Shown here piece by piece: positions 16,928-25,925 of a stretch of 64,000 nucleotides of DNA. Position 1 is the first letter of the stretch. Each line of letters starts with the position of its first letter. The position numbers and the translations under genes are program-made. This DNA is from Roseburia sp. 1XD42-34. Lineage in GTDB: Bacteria > Bacillota > Bacilli > Bacillales > Amphibacillaceae. The stretch is from assembly GCF_009917385.1 (NCBI RefSeq), contig NZ_QWLJ01000008.1, positions 94,153-158,152 on the forward strand. Reading direction: 5' to 3'. The notes beneath the pieces were generated by a model, which was not told the origin of the DNA, ran no database searches, and saw nothing but the letters and a program-made list of their open reading frames with translations.

Positions 16928-18349
16928 TTATAAGAAGAGGATCATTGAAAGAACGAACATGAAAATGACGCCTGCAACCATTGGAACAGAAGTGCGTTTT
17001 ATAATATCTAATGGATCTACTTTTAACGTTCCTGCAATTATTAGCACAACGGGCGCTACAGGAGATACTGCTCGGAATAAATTACCTGCAAGTCCCATTG
17101 GGATGGAAATAGCTATTGGGCTAATGCCTGCTGCTTCAGCTAATGGAACCATTAAAGGTATCATTGCAAAGAATAATGCAATACCGCTGCCGCTTAGTAA
17201 GACAATTAGTGCAGTAAAAATAACTAAAATTAGTGGTAAGACAAAATTAAATCCTTCTCCATGGAAGCTTTGCATGGTTGACTGTAAGGCATCTATCAGG
17301 CCAATGGATTTTAAGCCAGTAACAAATACAGAAGCAGCAACTATTAGCGCCACAATTGGTATTGCCTTGCCCATGCCATTAAAAAACTTCTCCGTATTTT
17401 TTAACACAGCTTTATTATCTTTTTGACGAATTAATTCACAAATAACTGCAAGAATTAATGAAAATAGAACGGCAATTTCCACACTAATAGAAATTGTTAT
17501 ATCCGTTGTCATGTCTAAAACAAATGAAATAAGTAGGAGGACGATTGGGAAAATAGGTAACATAGCGTATACTGTTTGGAACAGTTTTCCACCCCTTATT
17601 TCTTCTACATTTTCTACTTCAATCGTTTCCTGATTGTTTGCAGTTAAAGATTTTTTATCCATCCGTCTTTGCCAAAAGTATTGGATCATGGCAATAAATA
17701 GTAACGTTGGAATAGAAACAATGGCATGATATTGAAACACGTAATCTGTCACAGATAAATCGGTAAAAGCAGCATATTTTGCAAATTCTTCCGATACCGC
17801 TACGTTATCACTACCTAATGGTGTTGGGATAATTGTAGCTGAGGTAGCAATTATTGCAGCAATACTTAACGGTGACATTCCAGCTCGTTTTAAAACTGGA
17901 TATAAAGTAGCTAGTAACAAAATGGCTAATGTTGAAGCGCTTGGAATAACAAGTGAAAGCAGATTTCCTAGTAAAAATACCGTCGGTACTAGAAAATAAA
18001 CAGATTTTATTTTTCCAATCGGTTTTGTTAAGACTTGTACAGTGACATCGTTAGCGCCGATGGAAGACATATATGCCGTGTAACCGCCAAGCATCAGGAT
18101 AATAAGTCCTGCTTGAGTAAATGTAGCTTTGAACTGTTGAACAATAACTTGTAGCGGGTCAAGCAGTATAGAACCTGTTGGCTCAAAGTCAGTGAAAGCC
18201 ACCTTATTGCCCATGCCAGCACTTATGAATATTAAAAGGATACCAATTGAAAATAACGCAACTTTAATATCCATTTTTTTTACTAACATATATACAACAG
18301 TGATAACTGCAGCAATTGCTGAACTATACATGATGATATTGTGTGTCAT
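16928..18349 (-). CDS. DcuC-family permease, probably for nucleosides
   Basis: This is a 473-residue integral membrane protein with about 12 helices. It has segments typical of the DcuC / C4-dicarboxylate uptake family, such as LGNLLSLVIPSASTLAILLL, TSATIIPTPLGSDNVAVSE and GLAGNLFRAVSPVAPVVLII. Although DcuC proteins are named as dicarboxylate carriers, this gene lies between a nucleoside hydrolase and a LacI regulator. A nucleoside substrate fits better. I chose the second ATG (18349) because AGGAG lies eight bases upstream; the first ATG is only two bases from it. Confidence 0.85.
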   Translation of the reverse strand: MTHNIIMYSSAIAAVITVVYMLVKKMDIKVALFSIGILLIFISAGMGNKVAFTDFEPTGSILLDPLQVIVQQFKATFTQAGLIILMLGGYTAYMSSIGANDVTVQVLTKPIGKIKSVYFLVPTVFLLGNLLSLVIPSASTLAILLLATLYPVLKRAGMSPLSIAAIIATSATIIPTPLGSDNVAVSEEFAKYAAFTDLSVTDYVFQYHAIVSIPTLLFIAMIQYFWQRRMDKKSLTANNQETIEVENVEEIRGGKLFQTVYAMLPIFPIVLLLISFVLDMTTDITISISVEIAVLFSLILAVICELIRQKDNKAVLKNTEKFFNGMGKAIPIVALIVAASVFVTGLKSIGLIDALQSTMQSFHGEGFNFVLPLILVIFTALIVLLSGSGIALFFAMIPLMVPLAEAAGISPIAISIPMGLAGNLFRAVSPVAPVVLIIAGTLKVDPLDIIKRTSVPMVAGVIFMFVLSMILFL

Positions 18350-18373
18350 CGTCATTTCTCCTGTCTTATAAGT

Positions 18374-19300
18374 CTAGTTGCATTTTTGTAAACTTTCGAA
18401 AAACCATTGTTTGAATAATTTTTCGTCAATGTCCAGACATACGGTAACATTATTCGGTTTATTTAAATATCCTTTCAGATCGGTAACCGTACAGCCTGCA
18501 GTTAAAGAACCAGTCAGTTCAATATCTACATAAGTTTCTTCTACTGTAAACATGTTAGGATTTAGCAAATAGGCAATGGCGCAACTGTCATACATTTTTA
18601 AGCCTTTTTTCATACTACCACCGCGATATTTTTGGAATAGGTGGTAAATCATATGACCGGTTTTATTCATCGTTTTTAATTTTTCGCTGTCTTCCGGATA
18701 AACTAGCGCTTTCCACCCAACGTCTAATCCAACCATTACAATAGGTATGCCACTATGATATACAATTTTTGCCGCTTCAGGATCGGCATGGATATTGAAT
18801 TCAGCCATTACTCCAGAATTCCCTCTTGTTGTAGATCCTCCCATCATTACAATTTCTTTAATATTTACTTTTACTTCAGGATACAATCTTATAAGTAAAG
18901 CGATATTAGTTAATGGTCCAATTGGAACCAAAGTAATAGGCAGATTACTTTGAATAATAGTTCTATACATTGCATTAACGGCATGCTCTTCTAGTAAAAG
19001 ATTTTCGTTAGGTTCTGGAAACGCATACCCATCCATGCCTGTTTCTCCATGTACATTACTCGCATCAATGGGTTCTTTAATTAATGGTCGATCTGCACCG
19101 GCTGCAACAGGTACTTCTTTCTTGAAAAATTGTAATAGCCGTAGCGTATTATACGTCACTTTGTCAAGGCTTACATTACCTGCTACAGTGGTGATTAATT
19201 TGATATCCAACTCCTCACTGTATAAGGCTGCTGCTAGTGCTACTGCATCATCAATTCCTGGATCTGTGTCTATAATAATAGGTCGTTTATTATTATTCAT
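18374..19300 (-). CDS. Nucleoside hydrolase (IunH/Rih family)
   Basis: The 308-residue protein has the calcium-binding N-terminal signature DTDPGIDDA (residues 11-19), VHGETG around residue 84, MMGGS near 153 and EFNIHADPEAA at 167-177. The family cleaves ribonucleosides to base and ribose. In classical members a His-Asp pair near the C-terminus supplies a catalytic His and a Ca ligand. Here the stretch reads KMYDSCAIAYLL, so Tyr237 precedes Asp238 where His is usual. It overlaps rbsK by 8 bp, so hydrolysis and ribose phosphorylation are co-expressed. The exact base preference is unknown. Confidence 0.9.
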   Translation of the reverse strand: MNNNKRPIIIDTDPGIDDAVALAAALYSEELDIKLITTVAGNVSLDKVTYNTLRLLQFFKKEVPVAAGADRPLIKEPIDASNVHGETGMDGYAFPEPNENLLLEEHAVNAMYRTIIQSNLPITLVPIGPLTNIALLIRLYPEVKVNIKEIVMMGGSTTRGNSGVMAEFNIHADPEAAKIVYHSGIPIVMVGLDVGWKALVYPEDSEKLKTMNKTGHMIYHLFQKYRGGSMKKGLKMYDSCAIAYLLNPNMFTVEETYVDIELTGSLTAGCTVTDLKGYLNKPNNVTVCLDIDEKLFKQWFFESLQKCN

Positions 19301-20231
19301 GTTTCTTTTCCTCCTTAGTAAAGGTTGATTTTAATATTTGCTGTTTTGTAGGTATAGACTCTTGTGCGCCTTTTTTTGATACGGTTAAAGCTGCGGCTTT
19401 TGTTGCATATTCCATACTTTGTTTCATTGACTTACCGTGAGATAGTGAGCAAGCGAGTGCACCAATATACGTATCTCCAGCAGCAGTTGTATCAACAGTT
19501 TTAATAGATAGCCCAGGTGTGAAATGGATGGTTGGTCCTTCGCCAACCACACTTCCTTTTGCTCCTAAAGTTATCAGCACTGTATGGGCACCTTTTTGCT
19601 GGAAATATTCAATTGCTTTCTTGTATTCGCTTTCTTGGATCGGGTAAATACCGCATAAAAATTTACATTCCCACTGATTAATAATCAGTAAATCAATGTT
19701 TTGGTAGTTCGAATCAGGAATATATTTCGCTGGAGCTGGATTTAATATGGTAATGAGACCATTGTTTTTCGCAGCGCTTAATGAATATAATACTGTTTGA
19801 TAATCTGTCTCAAATTGTGTTAAAAAAATATCCCCAGCATGTGCAAGCTGTTGAAATACCTCGTCTATATCATCGGGTTTAATGAGTTTATTGGCACCTC
19901 CGTCTAGAATAATTCGATTATCCCCATTATTTCTGATGATCATAGCAACACCAGTGGTTATATGAGGGGTTTTTTTTACATATTCGCAATTTACGCCATA
20001 CTCTTTAAGCGTTTTTAATAGCTGTGTTCCATATAAATCGTCACCTACCCCTCCAACGATCCAAGTATTTGCGCCACTTTTAGATGCCGCTACTGTCTGG
20101 TTTGCTCCTTTCCCACCAGGGGATAGAAAAAAGTTGCTTCCTTGGATAGTTTCACCATTATTCGGTATACGATCTGTTTGGATGGAAAGGTCCATATTCA
20201 TACTGCCGAATGTAATTATTCTCTTCAACAC
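19293..20231 (-). CDS. rbsK: Ribokinase
   Basis: This is a PfkB-family sugar kinase of about 312 residues. It shows SMNMDL, the substrate motif GGKGANQTVAASKSG, and the catalytic/anion-hole motif DTTAAGDTYIGALA. It phosphorylates ribose at O5 to ribose-5-phosphate. The start is GTG at 20231 or TTG at 20228; AGGAGG lies four or seven bases upstream respectively. It is the first gene of the rbsK-iunH-permease-lacI operon, with promoter and operator just upstream. Confidence 0.92.
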   Translation of the reverse strand: MLKRIITFGSMNMDLSIQTDRIPNNGETIQGSNFFLSPGGKGANQTVAASKSGANTWIVGGVGDDLYGTQLLKTLKEYGVNCEYVKKTPHITTGVAMIIRNNGDNRIILDGGANKLIKPDDIDEVFQQLAHAGDIFLTQFETDYQTVLYSLSAAKNNGLITILNPAPAKYIPDSNYQNIDLLIINQWECKFLCGIYPIQESEYKKAIEYFQQKGAHTVLITLGAKGSVVGEGPTIHFTPGLSIKTVDTTAAGDTYIGALACSLSHGKSMKQSMEYATKAAALTVSKKGAQESIPTKQQILKSTFTKEEKKHE

Positions 20232-20260
20232 ATTACCTCCTGAAAAATATAGAAAGTTGA

Positions 20261-20272
20261 TAAAACGTTTTA
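20261..20272. promoter_or_regulatory. LacI-type operator in front of rbsK
   Basis: TAAAACGTTTTA is a perfect 12-bp palindrome with a central CG, typical of LacI/GalR sites. It lies just downstream of the -10 box of the rbsK promoter, positioned to block transcription. Confidence 0.7.
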
Positions 20273-20280
20273 CCAAATTA

Positions 20281-20310
20281 AATATACAACGCATACATAA
20301 TTAACGTCAA
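20281..20310 (-). promoter_or_regulatory. Sigma-A promoter of the rbsK operon
   Basis: On the minus strand TTGACG (20305-20310), an 18-bp spacer, TATATT (20281-20286). Confidence 0.65.
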
Positions 20311-20340
20311 CATTTATTTTTAATATTTATTGATTTTTTT

Positions 20341-20608
20341 ACAAGATAAGAAACTATAAAATGAGGAGCTCGGGGATAACAAAATAACCGAATAAGCTAC
20401 ATCCGGCGCAAGCGCCAACAACGATGTAACTTCACGAATCGCCTTACGATAATTCATCATTGGTTGTAGCTAAGAGGAAGGTCGACTAAAAACGGGCTTG
20501 CCGCTCAGGCGTCGGCATACCCCTGGTTTTAGTGGCATGATTCCTAAAACTTTAGTTGATTCGTTCCACTCGCTACGTTGCTAAACGGGCGCCTTGCGCT
20601 TTTTTCCA
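20341..20608 (+). repeat. Dispersed repeat family 1, copy 4 (long form)
   Basis: It begins AAGATAAGAAACTATAAAAT and ends GTTGCTAAACGGGCGCCTTG. The hairpin arm is GTCGAC with partner GTCGGC, a C-to-T change that keeps the stem through a G-T pair. With inverted copy 3 it brackets the nucleoside operon. Confidence 0.85.
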
Positions 20609-21155
20609 AAGAAGAAGCTGGCCCCTAAGGACCAGCTCTGTGAAGGAGAGAGAGTTCATATCAGCAGCGTAAACAGGATGCTTCATACAGCATGATTTCT
20701 TTATGAAGCCGTTTACACCAATCGTTCGTTATTTCCATTTGGGAAAATATACGATTGAGATTGGATAACATCACGTCCAGAGAACAATTTTATTACAAAG
20801 AAGGGACAGTTTCCAAACAAAGATTATGTCAGAAATAGTACCTAGCTGATTGTAATTTTGCTTACTTGGACGAATAAAGAACTGCTTTCTCCTTCAAGAG
20901 TTATTGTTACCTACTTGGATAGAATTATACACGGGATTAAAATTTTTTATTCGCTGTTTTATTTACGATGAAAAGACAATTTTGTATCGTGGATTGTTAA
21001 GATTAACCGCGGGGACAAAAAAAGAATTATAATATAGCAGGTCCAAGGAAACTAATGCATTATAGCTACATTGTCGAAAAAAAGCGTACTGTTTGCTTTG
21101 TTTTTTGCATTGGACAAATGCTAAAATAAAGAGAATAGAAGAGGAGGAGCACACT
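20609..21155. other. Intergenic region before ecsA; no gene supported
   Basis: It holds a small hairpin (AGCTGG / CCAGCT near 20622-20638) and a TATAAT near 21028-21033 without a good -35. Nothing else is recognisable. It probably carries the ecsA promoter. Confidence 0.4.
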
Positions 21156-21902
21156 GTGGAACCATTACTGCATATTGAGAGTCTTTATGGCGGATATACA
21201 CATAAAAATGTGTTACAAGGAATATCTTTTACGGTTTATCCAGGTGAAATCGTCGGCTTAATTGGTCTAAATGGAGCTGGTAAGAGTACGACGATTAAGC
21301 ATGTGATTGGGTTAATGCAACCTAAAAAAGGGGCTATCACGGTTAATGGCAAAACGTTTCAGGCAAATTCAGAGACGTACCGAAGTCAAATGGCTTACAT
21401 ACCAGAGATGCCAATTTTATATGATGAATTGACGCTTTATGAACATCTTCATTTAACGGCTATGGCTTATGATATACCGCAAGATATATTTGATAAAAGA
21501 CTTGAGCCATTGTTAAAAGAGTTTCGCATGGAAAAAAAGTTAAACTGGTTTCCGGTGCATTTTTCAAAAGGAATGCGCCAAAAAGTAATGATTATGTGTG
21601 CGTTCTTAATTGAACCGCCGCTATATATCGTGGACGAGCCTTTTGTCGGTTTGGATCCCCTCGGTATTCAATCTTATTTGCAGCTGATGGACCAGATGAA
21701 ACAAAAAGGCTCTGGAGTGTTGATGTCTACCCATATTTTAGCAACAGCGGAGCGATATTGTGATCGGTTTGTTATTTTGCATGATGGGACGATACGGGCA
21801 GATGGTAGCTTAGACCAATTGCGGGAAGCCTTTGCAATGCCAGGCGCTACATTAGATGATTTATATGTACAATTAACAAAGGAAGATAACCACCATGTTT
21901 AA
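21156..21902 (+). CDS. ecsA: ABC transporter ATP-binding protein EcsA
   Basis: The 248-residue ABC ATPase has Walker A GLNGAGKST and Walker B LYIVDEPFVGLDP. The signature motif is unusual (FSKGMRQKV in place of LSGGQ). GTG at 21156 is chosen because GAGGAGG is correctly spaced and the protein length matches B. subtilis EcsA. Ecs transporters affect protein secretion, regulated intramembrane proteolysis and competence; the transported substrate is not settled. It overlaps ecsB by 8 bp. No ecsC follows. Confidence 0.94.
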   Translation: MEPLLHIESLYGGYTHKNVLQGISFTVYPGEIVGLIGLNGAGKSTTIKHVIGLMQPKKGAITVNGKTFQANSETYRSQMAYIPEMPILYDELTLYEHLHLTAMAYDIPQDIFDKRLEPLLKEFRMEKKLNWFPVHFSKGMRQKVMIMCAFLIEPPLYIVDEPFVGLDPLGIQSYLQLMDQMKQKGSGVLMSTHILATAERYCDRFVILHDGTIRADGSLDQLREAFAMPGATLDDLYVQLTKEDNHHV

Positions 21903-23115
21903 TGCCCATGTTTTTTTTAAGCAACGTTTTTCAGCGCATTTAAAAGAAACGAGTCGCTATTTACGCTATATTTTTAACGGACATATAGCTATTGCGATGT
22001 TGTTTTTTATCTCTGCCTTGGCATTTTATTATCAAAAGTGGTTACAGGAAATTCCAAATGATTTTCCTGCTGCTTGGATTATTGGTATTGTTTTTGGATG
22101 CCTAGCGAGCTACAGCCCTGTTCGAACGTTATTAAAAGAGCCTGATCTTGTTTTTCTAATTCCAGCAGAGCATAAGATGAGAGCGTATTTTCGCAATGCG
22201 CTCGTATATAGCTTTACGATCCAATTATATCTTGTATTACTAGCTGCTGCTGCATTTGGTCCGCTATATACAACTGTTTTTACAAGCCGTGCTGGAAGTG
22301 TGTATTTATTAACCATCGCTTTATTGCTCGTATTTAAATTTGCCAATCTTATTGCCAATTGGTGGATGCTCCGAGTGAGGGAACGTGATTTAAGGCTTAT
22401 CGATGTAGTAGTACGAACGGTATTAAATATTGCGGTATTCTATTTTTTTATTTCTGGAAATATGCTAATGGCTGGGATAGCGACTTTGCTATTTGGGGTT
22501 GTGTTTTTATATGACTATCAAGTCTCCAGTAAACGCCCAGGGCTGTTATGGGATTTGTTAGTAGAAAAAGACCAAAGTCGTATGCAGGCATTTTATCGAT
22601 TAGCAAACATGTTTGCAGATGTTCCGCATTTAAAAAGTAAAGTGAAGAAACGTCATTGGTTAGTGCGTATCTTTAGCCGAGTTCCGTTTTCAAACGCAAA
22701 TACGTACGATTATTTAAATCGGATTACGTTTATTCGCAGTGGTGACTATCTTGGCATGTATGTAAGATTAGTCATTATTGGCGGACTCATTATTTATGTC
22801 ATTCCGCCCCTATGGCTGAAGATTATTTTTGCCTTACTGTTCCTCTATTTAAGCAGTTTTCAAATGATGGCTTTATATCAGCATCACCGTACCATTTTGT
22901 GGCTAGATCTGTACCCGGTAGCGCTTCAGGTTCGACAGCAATCGCTGTTGAAATTAGTACTGCAGCTAAGTGTATTGCAAGTGATTTTATTTACGGCTCA
23001 GTTTGTAGTAATGGGGATTTATTTAGGTGCGATAATTACGTGTATAAGTGGTATTTGGTTTGCTGTGTTGTTTGTCCATGGATATGTGAAAAAAAGCTTG
23101 CGTAAAAGCATATGA
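21895..23115 (+). CDS. ecsB: ABC transporter membrane protein EcsB
   Basis: The 406-residue membrane protein has eight or more hydrophobic segments, with an N-terminal basic start (FFKQRFSAHLKETSRYLRYI) and a central loop (VEKDQSRMQAFYRLANMF) typical of EcsB. It is translationally coupled to ecsA through an 8-bp overlap. The terminator stem overlaps its stop codon, so ecsAB is a complete two-gene unit. In B. subtilis an ecsC gene follows; here the next gene is convergent. Confidence 0.92.
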   Translation: MFNAHVFFKQRFSAHLKETSRYLRYIFNGHIAIAMLFFISALAFYYQKWLQEIPNDFPAAWIIGIVFGCLASYSPVRTLLKEPDLVFLIPAEHKMRAYFRNALVYSFTIQLYLVLLAAAAFGPLYTTVFTSRAGSVYLLTIALLLVFKFANLIANWWMLRVRERDLRLIDVVVRTVLNIAVFYFFISGNMLMAGIATLLFGVVFLYDYQVSSKRPGLLWDLLVEKDQSRMQAFYRLANMFADVPHLKSKVKKRHWLVRIFSRVPFSNANTYDYLNRITFIRSGDYLGMYVRLVIIGGLIIYVIPPLWLKIIFALLFLYLSSFQMMALYQHHRTILWLDLYPVALQVRQQSLLKLVLQLSVLQVILFTAQFVVMGIYLGAIITCISGIWFAVLFVHGYVKKSLRKSI

Positions 23116-23139
23116 GGAGATGCACCCTCATGTGCTTTT
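23107..23139 (+). terminator. Intrinsic terminator of ecsAB
   Basis: GCATATGAGG (from 23108) pairs with CCTCATGTGC with one G-T pair, followed by TTTTTAC. It overlaps the last codons of ecsB. Confidence 0.8.
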
Positions 23140-23172
23140 TACAAGTAAGACTAAGAATAAGTAATAGCATTA

Positions 23173-24342
23173 TTACTTAGCTTGATAAGCAAAATAAGTC
23201 GTTATTAATGTTTTTGCAGCGATCGGCATGGCTTGTTCATGAAAATCAAATTTCGGATGGTGGTGTGGATATGGTTGTGCATCCTTTTGAGCGCCTGTAA
23301 AGAAGAATGCTCCTGGTTTTTTCAACAAATAGTATGCAAAATCCTCTCCAGCCATGGAAGGATTTACCTCTTCTGTCCTATTAATTTCTTTTATATTTTC
23401 GGAAATTTTCAATAATAATTCCGTCTCCTCAGCATGATTAATTAAAGGCGGATACCCTTTGACATAATCAAACGAATAGGTAGCCTGATTACTTATGCAT
23501 ATCCCTTTAATCAATGCTTCCATTTCAGCTATGATTTTATCCTGCAATAAAGGATTGACGTAGCGAACCGTTCCAACGAGTCTTGCTTTATCTGCAATCA
23601 CATTAAATGCTTCCCCTGCTTCAAAAATACCTACCGTTACAACAGCTGTATCTAATGGGTCGATTCTTCGGCTGACGATTTGCTGCAACTGTGAAATAAG
23701 CTGTGAGCCAATCACGATTGCATCCTTTGTTTCATGCGGATACGCACCGTGCCCGCCTTTTCCTTGAATTTCTATTTCAAAACGATCAGCGCCCGCCATG
23801 AAAGCATCTTTGGAGGTTTGTAATACGCCAAGAGGTATTGTCGCCCATAAGTGTGTGCCAAATACGGCGTCGACATGGTCGATAGCACCTGAATCAACGA
23901 TAGGTTTTGCTCCACCTGGGGCATATTCTTCTGCATGCTGATGTATAAAAACAACCGTCCCAGGCAAATCTTGCTGGTATGCTTTTAAAGCTTTCGCTAA
24001 AACTAGCAGGGTAGCTGTGTGCCCGTCGTGCCCGCATGCATGCATCACACCGTCTATCTTTGAACGGTAGGGAACGTCTTTTTCATCTTGTATTGGAAGG
24101 GCATCAAAATCGGCCCGCAAAGCAATGATTTTTCCTGGTTTTGTGCCTTTTAGCGTTGCAATGACACCATTTCCCCCAACATTAGTTTCATATGGTAATC
24201 CTAGTTCTTCATAATAATTGGCAATATAAGCAGCTGTTTTTGTTTCCTGAAACGAGAGTTCAGGGTATTGATGAAGATGTCTGCGAATTTGTACCATTTC
24301 TTCATAAAGCTCCTCGATGGACTGATGAATTTGCTCTAACAC
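23173..24342 (-). CDS. yhaA: M20-family amidohydrolase YhaA
   Basis: The 389-residue metal-dependent peptidase/aminoacylase has RRHLHQYPELSFQE, ALRADFDALPI, the metal motif MHACGHDGHTA, HQHAEE and the C-terminal PSMAGEDFAYY. Family members hydrolyse N-acyl amino acids. YhaA has the same position next to ecs in B. subtilis. The GTG start follows AGGAGG by eight bases. The exact substrate cannot be read from sequence. Confidence 0.9.
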   Translation of the reverse strand: MLEQIHQSIEELYEEMVQIRRHLHQYPELSFQETKTAAYIANYYEELGLPYETNVGGNGVIATLKGTKPGKIIALRADFDALPIQDEKDVPYRSKIDGVMHACGHDGHTATLLVLAKALKAYQQDLPGTVVFIHQHAEEYAPGGAKPIVDSGAIDHVDAVFGTHLWATIPLGVLQTSKDAFMAGADRFEIEIQGKGGHGAYPHETKDAIVIGSQLISQLQQIVSRRIDPLDTAVVTVGIFEAGEAFNVIADKARLVGTVRYVNPLLQDKIIAEMEALIKGICISNQATYSFDYVKGYPPLINHAEETELLLKISENIKEINRTEEVNPSMAGEDFAYYLLKKPGAFFFTGAQKDAQPYPHHHPKFDFHEQAMPIAAKTLITTYFAYQAK

Positions 24343-24474
24343 AGCAAGAACCTCCTGATGTTTTAGTTGTTATTATAACATTAGCAGGTTATGAAAAGAA
24401 TATATATTTTGAAATATAAGACAAAAACATGCGAGAATGGTGTTTGTATAAAGATGATCTTTAGGTGATGATCA

Positions 24475-24512
24475 TGAAAAAAAGCTTGTAGAGAAAAATG
24501 TCTCTACAAGCT
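24475..24512 (-). terminator. Intrinsic terminator of the ferritin-like gene
   Basis: A perfect 12-bp stem AGCTTGTAGAGA / TCTCTACAAGCT, followed by TTTTTTT on the minus strand. Confidence 0.88.
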
Positions 24513-24551
24513 AATCATCTCAGTTAGTTAATAATGAGTAATTATTTCACT

Positions 24552-24986
24552 TTAAGCAAATCGGGGGTCAGCTAGAAGTCGTTCAATTTCTTCTTTATGA
24601 TGGGTTTCATCAGCAATGAGGTCCTCCAGTTTCACTACAAGCTCGGTATAGCCTAAGTTTTCTGCTTGTTTTTTCCTTTCCTCATAGCGTTTGATTGTAT
24701 CTGTTTCAGCTTGTAAGGTAGCTTGTAATAGATCCTTGACATCAGTTGGTTGCGGTATTTCAGCTGCTTTGGTTGTAGGTGTACCACCTAATGAGCTGAT
24801 TTTTTCCGATAAATATAAAGCATGTCCTAACTCATCGTTTATTTCTGCCTCAAAAAAAGGCTTTAGTGCAGAACGGTATAATCCACTTACTACTGAGGCA
24901 CTGTACGTATATTGAATAGCTGCGCCATATTCATGTGCTAAGTCTTCATTTAATCCGTCAATTAATGCTTGAAGTTCTTTATCCAT
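24552..24986 (-). CDS. Ferritin-like / bacterioferritin-type protein
   Basis: The 144-residue all-helical protein has the four-helix pattern of ferritin-like diiron proteins. Candidate ligands sit in EYGAAIQY (residues about 19-26), EAEINDELGHALYL (about 46-59), LQAETDTIKRYEERK and LIADETHHKEEIERL. Likely roles are iron storage or protection from peroxide. I could not place it as a true Dps or Bfr from sequence alone. It is a single-gene unit with a good ribosome site and its own terminator. Confidence 0.8.
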   Translation of the reverse strand: MDKELQALIDGLNEDLAHEYGAAIQYTYSASVVSGLYRSALKPFFEAEINDELGHALYLSEKISSLGGTPTTKAAEIPQPTDVKDLLQATLQAETDTIKRYEERKKQAENLGYTELVVKLEDLIADETHHKEEIERLLADPRFA

Positions 24987-25112
24987 TTGTTATTCCATCC
25001 TTTCGTAAACTATTTTTGGCTCCATTTATTTAATTCCCTGCTTTGTTTTTTTAAAACCTAAATTCGGGTAAGATGAAAGAAAAAAGTTAAACTGATCGGA
25101 GGGGCTTATGCC

Positions 25113-25763
25113 ATGAAAAATAGGACAAGTTATTTGTATGGATTGATCTTTATGGGGGGGATAGTTTTAACCTTACTTTGGATGTATAAATTAGTGAATC
25201 AAACGGTTCCCTATGTCGATCAATGGACACGAGACTTAGTTAGCAGATTAGATAATACGGCAGTTTACACTATGTTTCGCTGGATAACAGAACTAGGATC
25301 ATCCACATTTACGATCCCGTTTGTCATTGTGATGGCGATCGTTTTTTGGTGGTTGTACCGCAATATGTTACCTGCACTTATTTTTAGCCTAGGGACACTT
25401 TTTACGCACTATTTTAATGTGGCGATTAAACAGCTCGTAGAAAGGGAAAGGCCTAGTATTTTAATTGCAGCAAACGCGGAAGGACATAGCTTTCCTTCGG
25501 GTCATGCCATGATTTCAATGGTTTGTTACGGTTTAGTAGCATTTTTTCTTTCCAAGCGACTAAAAGGGACGGTGAAGAAACAGCTTGTCCAAGCCTTTTT
25601 TGCAGGCTTGATTGTATTGATTGGTATGAGCCGTTACATCATCAATGTTCACTATTTAACTGACGTGCTGGCAGGGTTTTTTATTGGTTTTTTATGCTTG
25701 TTCGGCTTAGTAAGGCTTTACCAGTGGTTAGCAGACAAGCAGACTTCTCCGTCTAGGGGCTGA
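25113..25763 (+). CDS. PAP2-family membrane phosphatase
   Basis: The 216-residue membrane protein has the three PAP2 motifs: KQLVERERP, SFPSGHAM and SRYIINVHYLTDVLAG. These supply the Lys, Arg, His and Asp catalytic set. About six membrane helices are visible. Related Bacillus proteins dephosphorylate undecaprenyl pyrophosphate or phosphatidylglycerophosphate; either is possible. GGAGGGG precedes the ATG. Confidence 0.9.
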   Translation: MKNRTSYLYGLIFMGGIVLTLLWMYKLVNQTVPYVDQWTRDLVSRLDNTAVYTMFRWITELGSSTFTIPFVIVMAIVFWWLYRNMLPALIFSLGTLFTHYFNVAIKQLVERERPSILIAANAEGHSFPSGHAMISMVCYGLVAFFLSKRLKGTVKKQLVQAFFAGLIVLIGMSRYIINVHYLTDVLAGFFIGFLCLFGLVRLYQWLADKQTSPSRG

Positions 25764-25799
25764 GAAAAAAGCAGTCCCTAGGTGGTTCTCCTCTTTTTC
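25753..25799 (+). terminator. Possible terminator of the PAP2 gene
   Basis: CTAGGGGCTG (25753-25762) pairs with CAGTCCCTAG (25772-25781) with one G-T pair. The T-rich run CTCTTTTTCC starts about ten bases later. It overlaps the stop codon. Confidence 0.5.
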
Positions 25800-25925
25800 C
25801 AATACGATAAGATATATATAGACGTGAACAATTTGATAATTAGCATGTGGTATGAAGTGCATGGCTGAAAAATCAAATGAAACTGTTTAAACATGAATAT
25901 ATATTTTGGAGAGGAGACATTCTAA

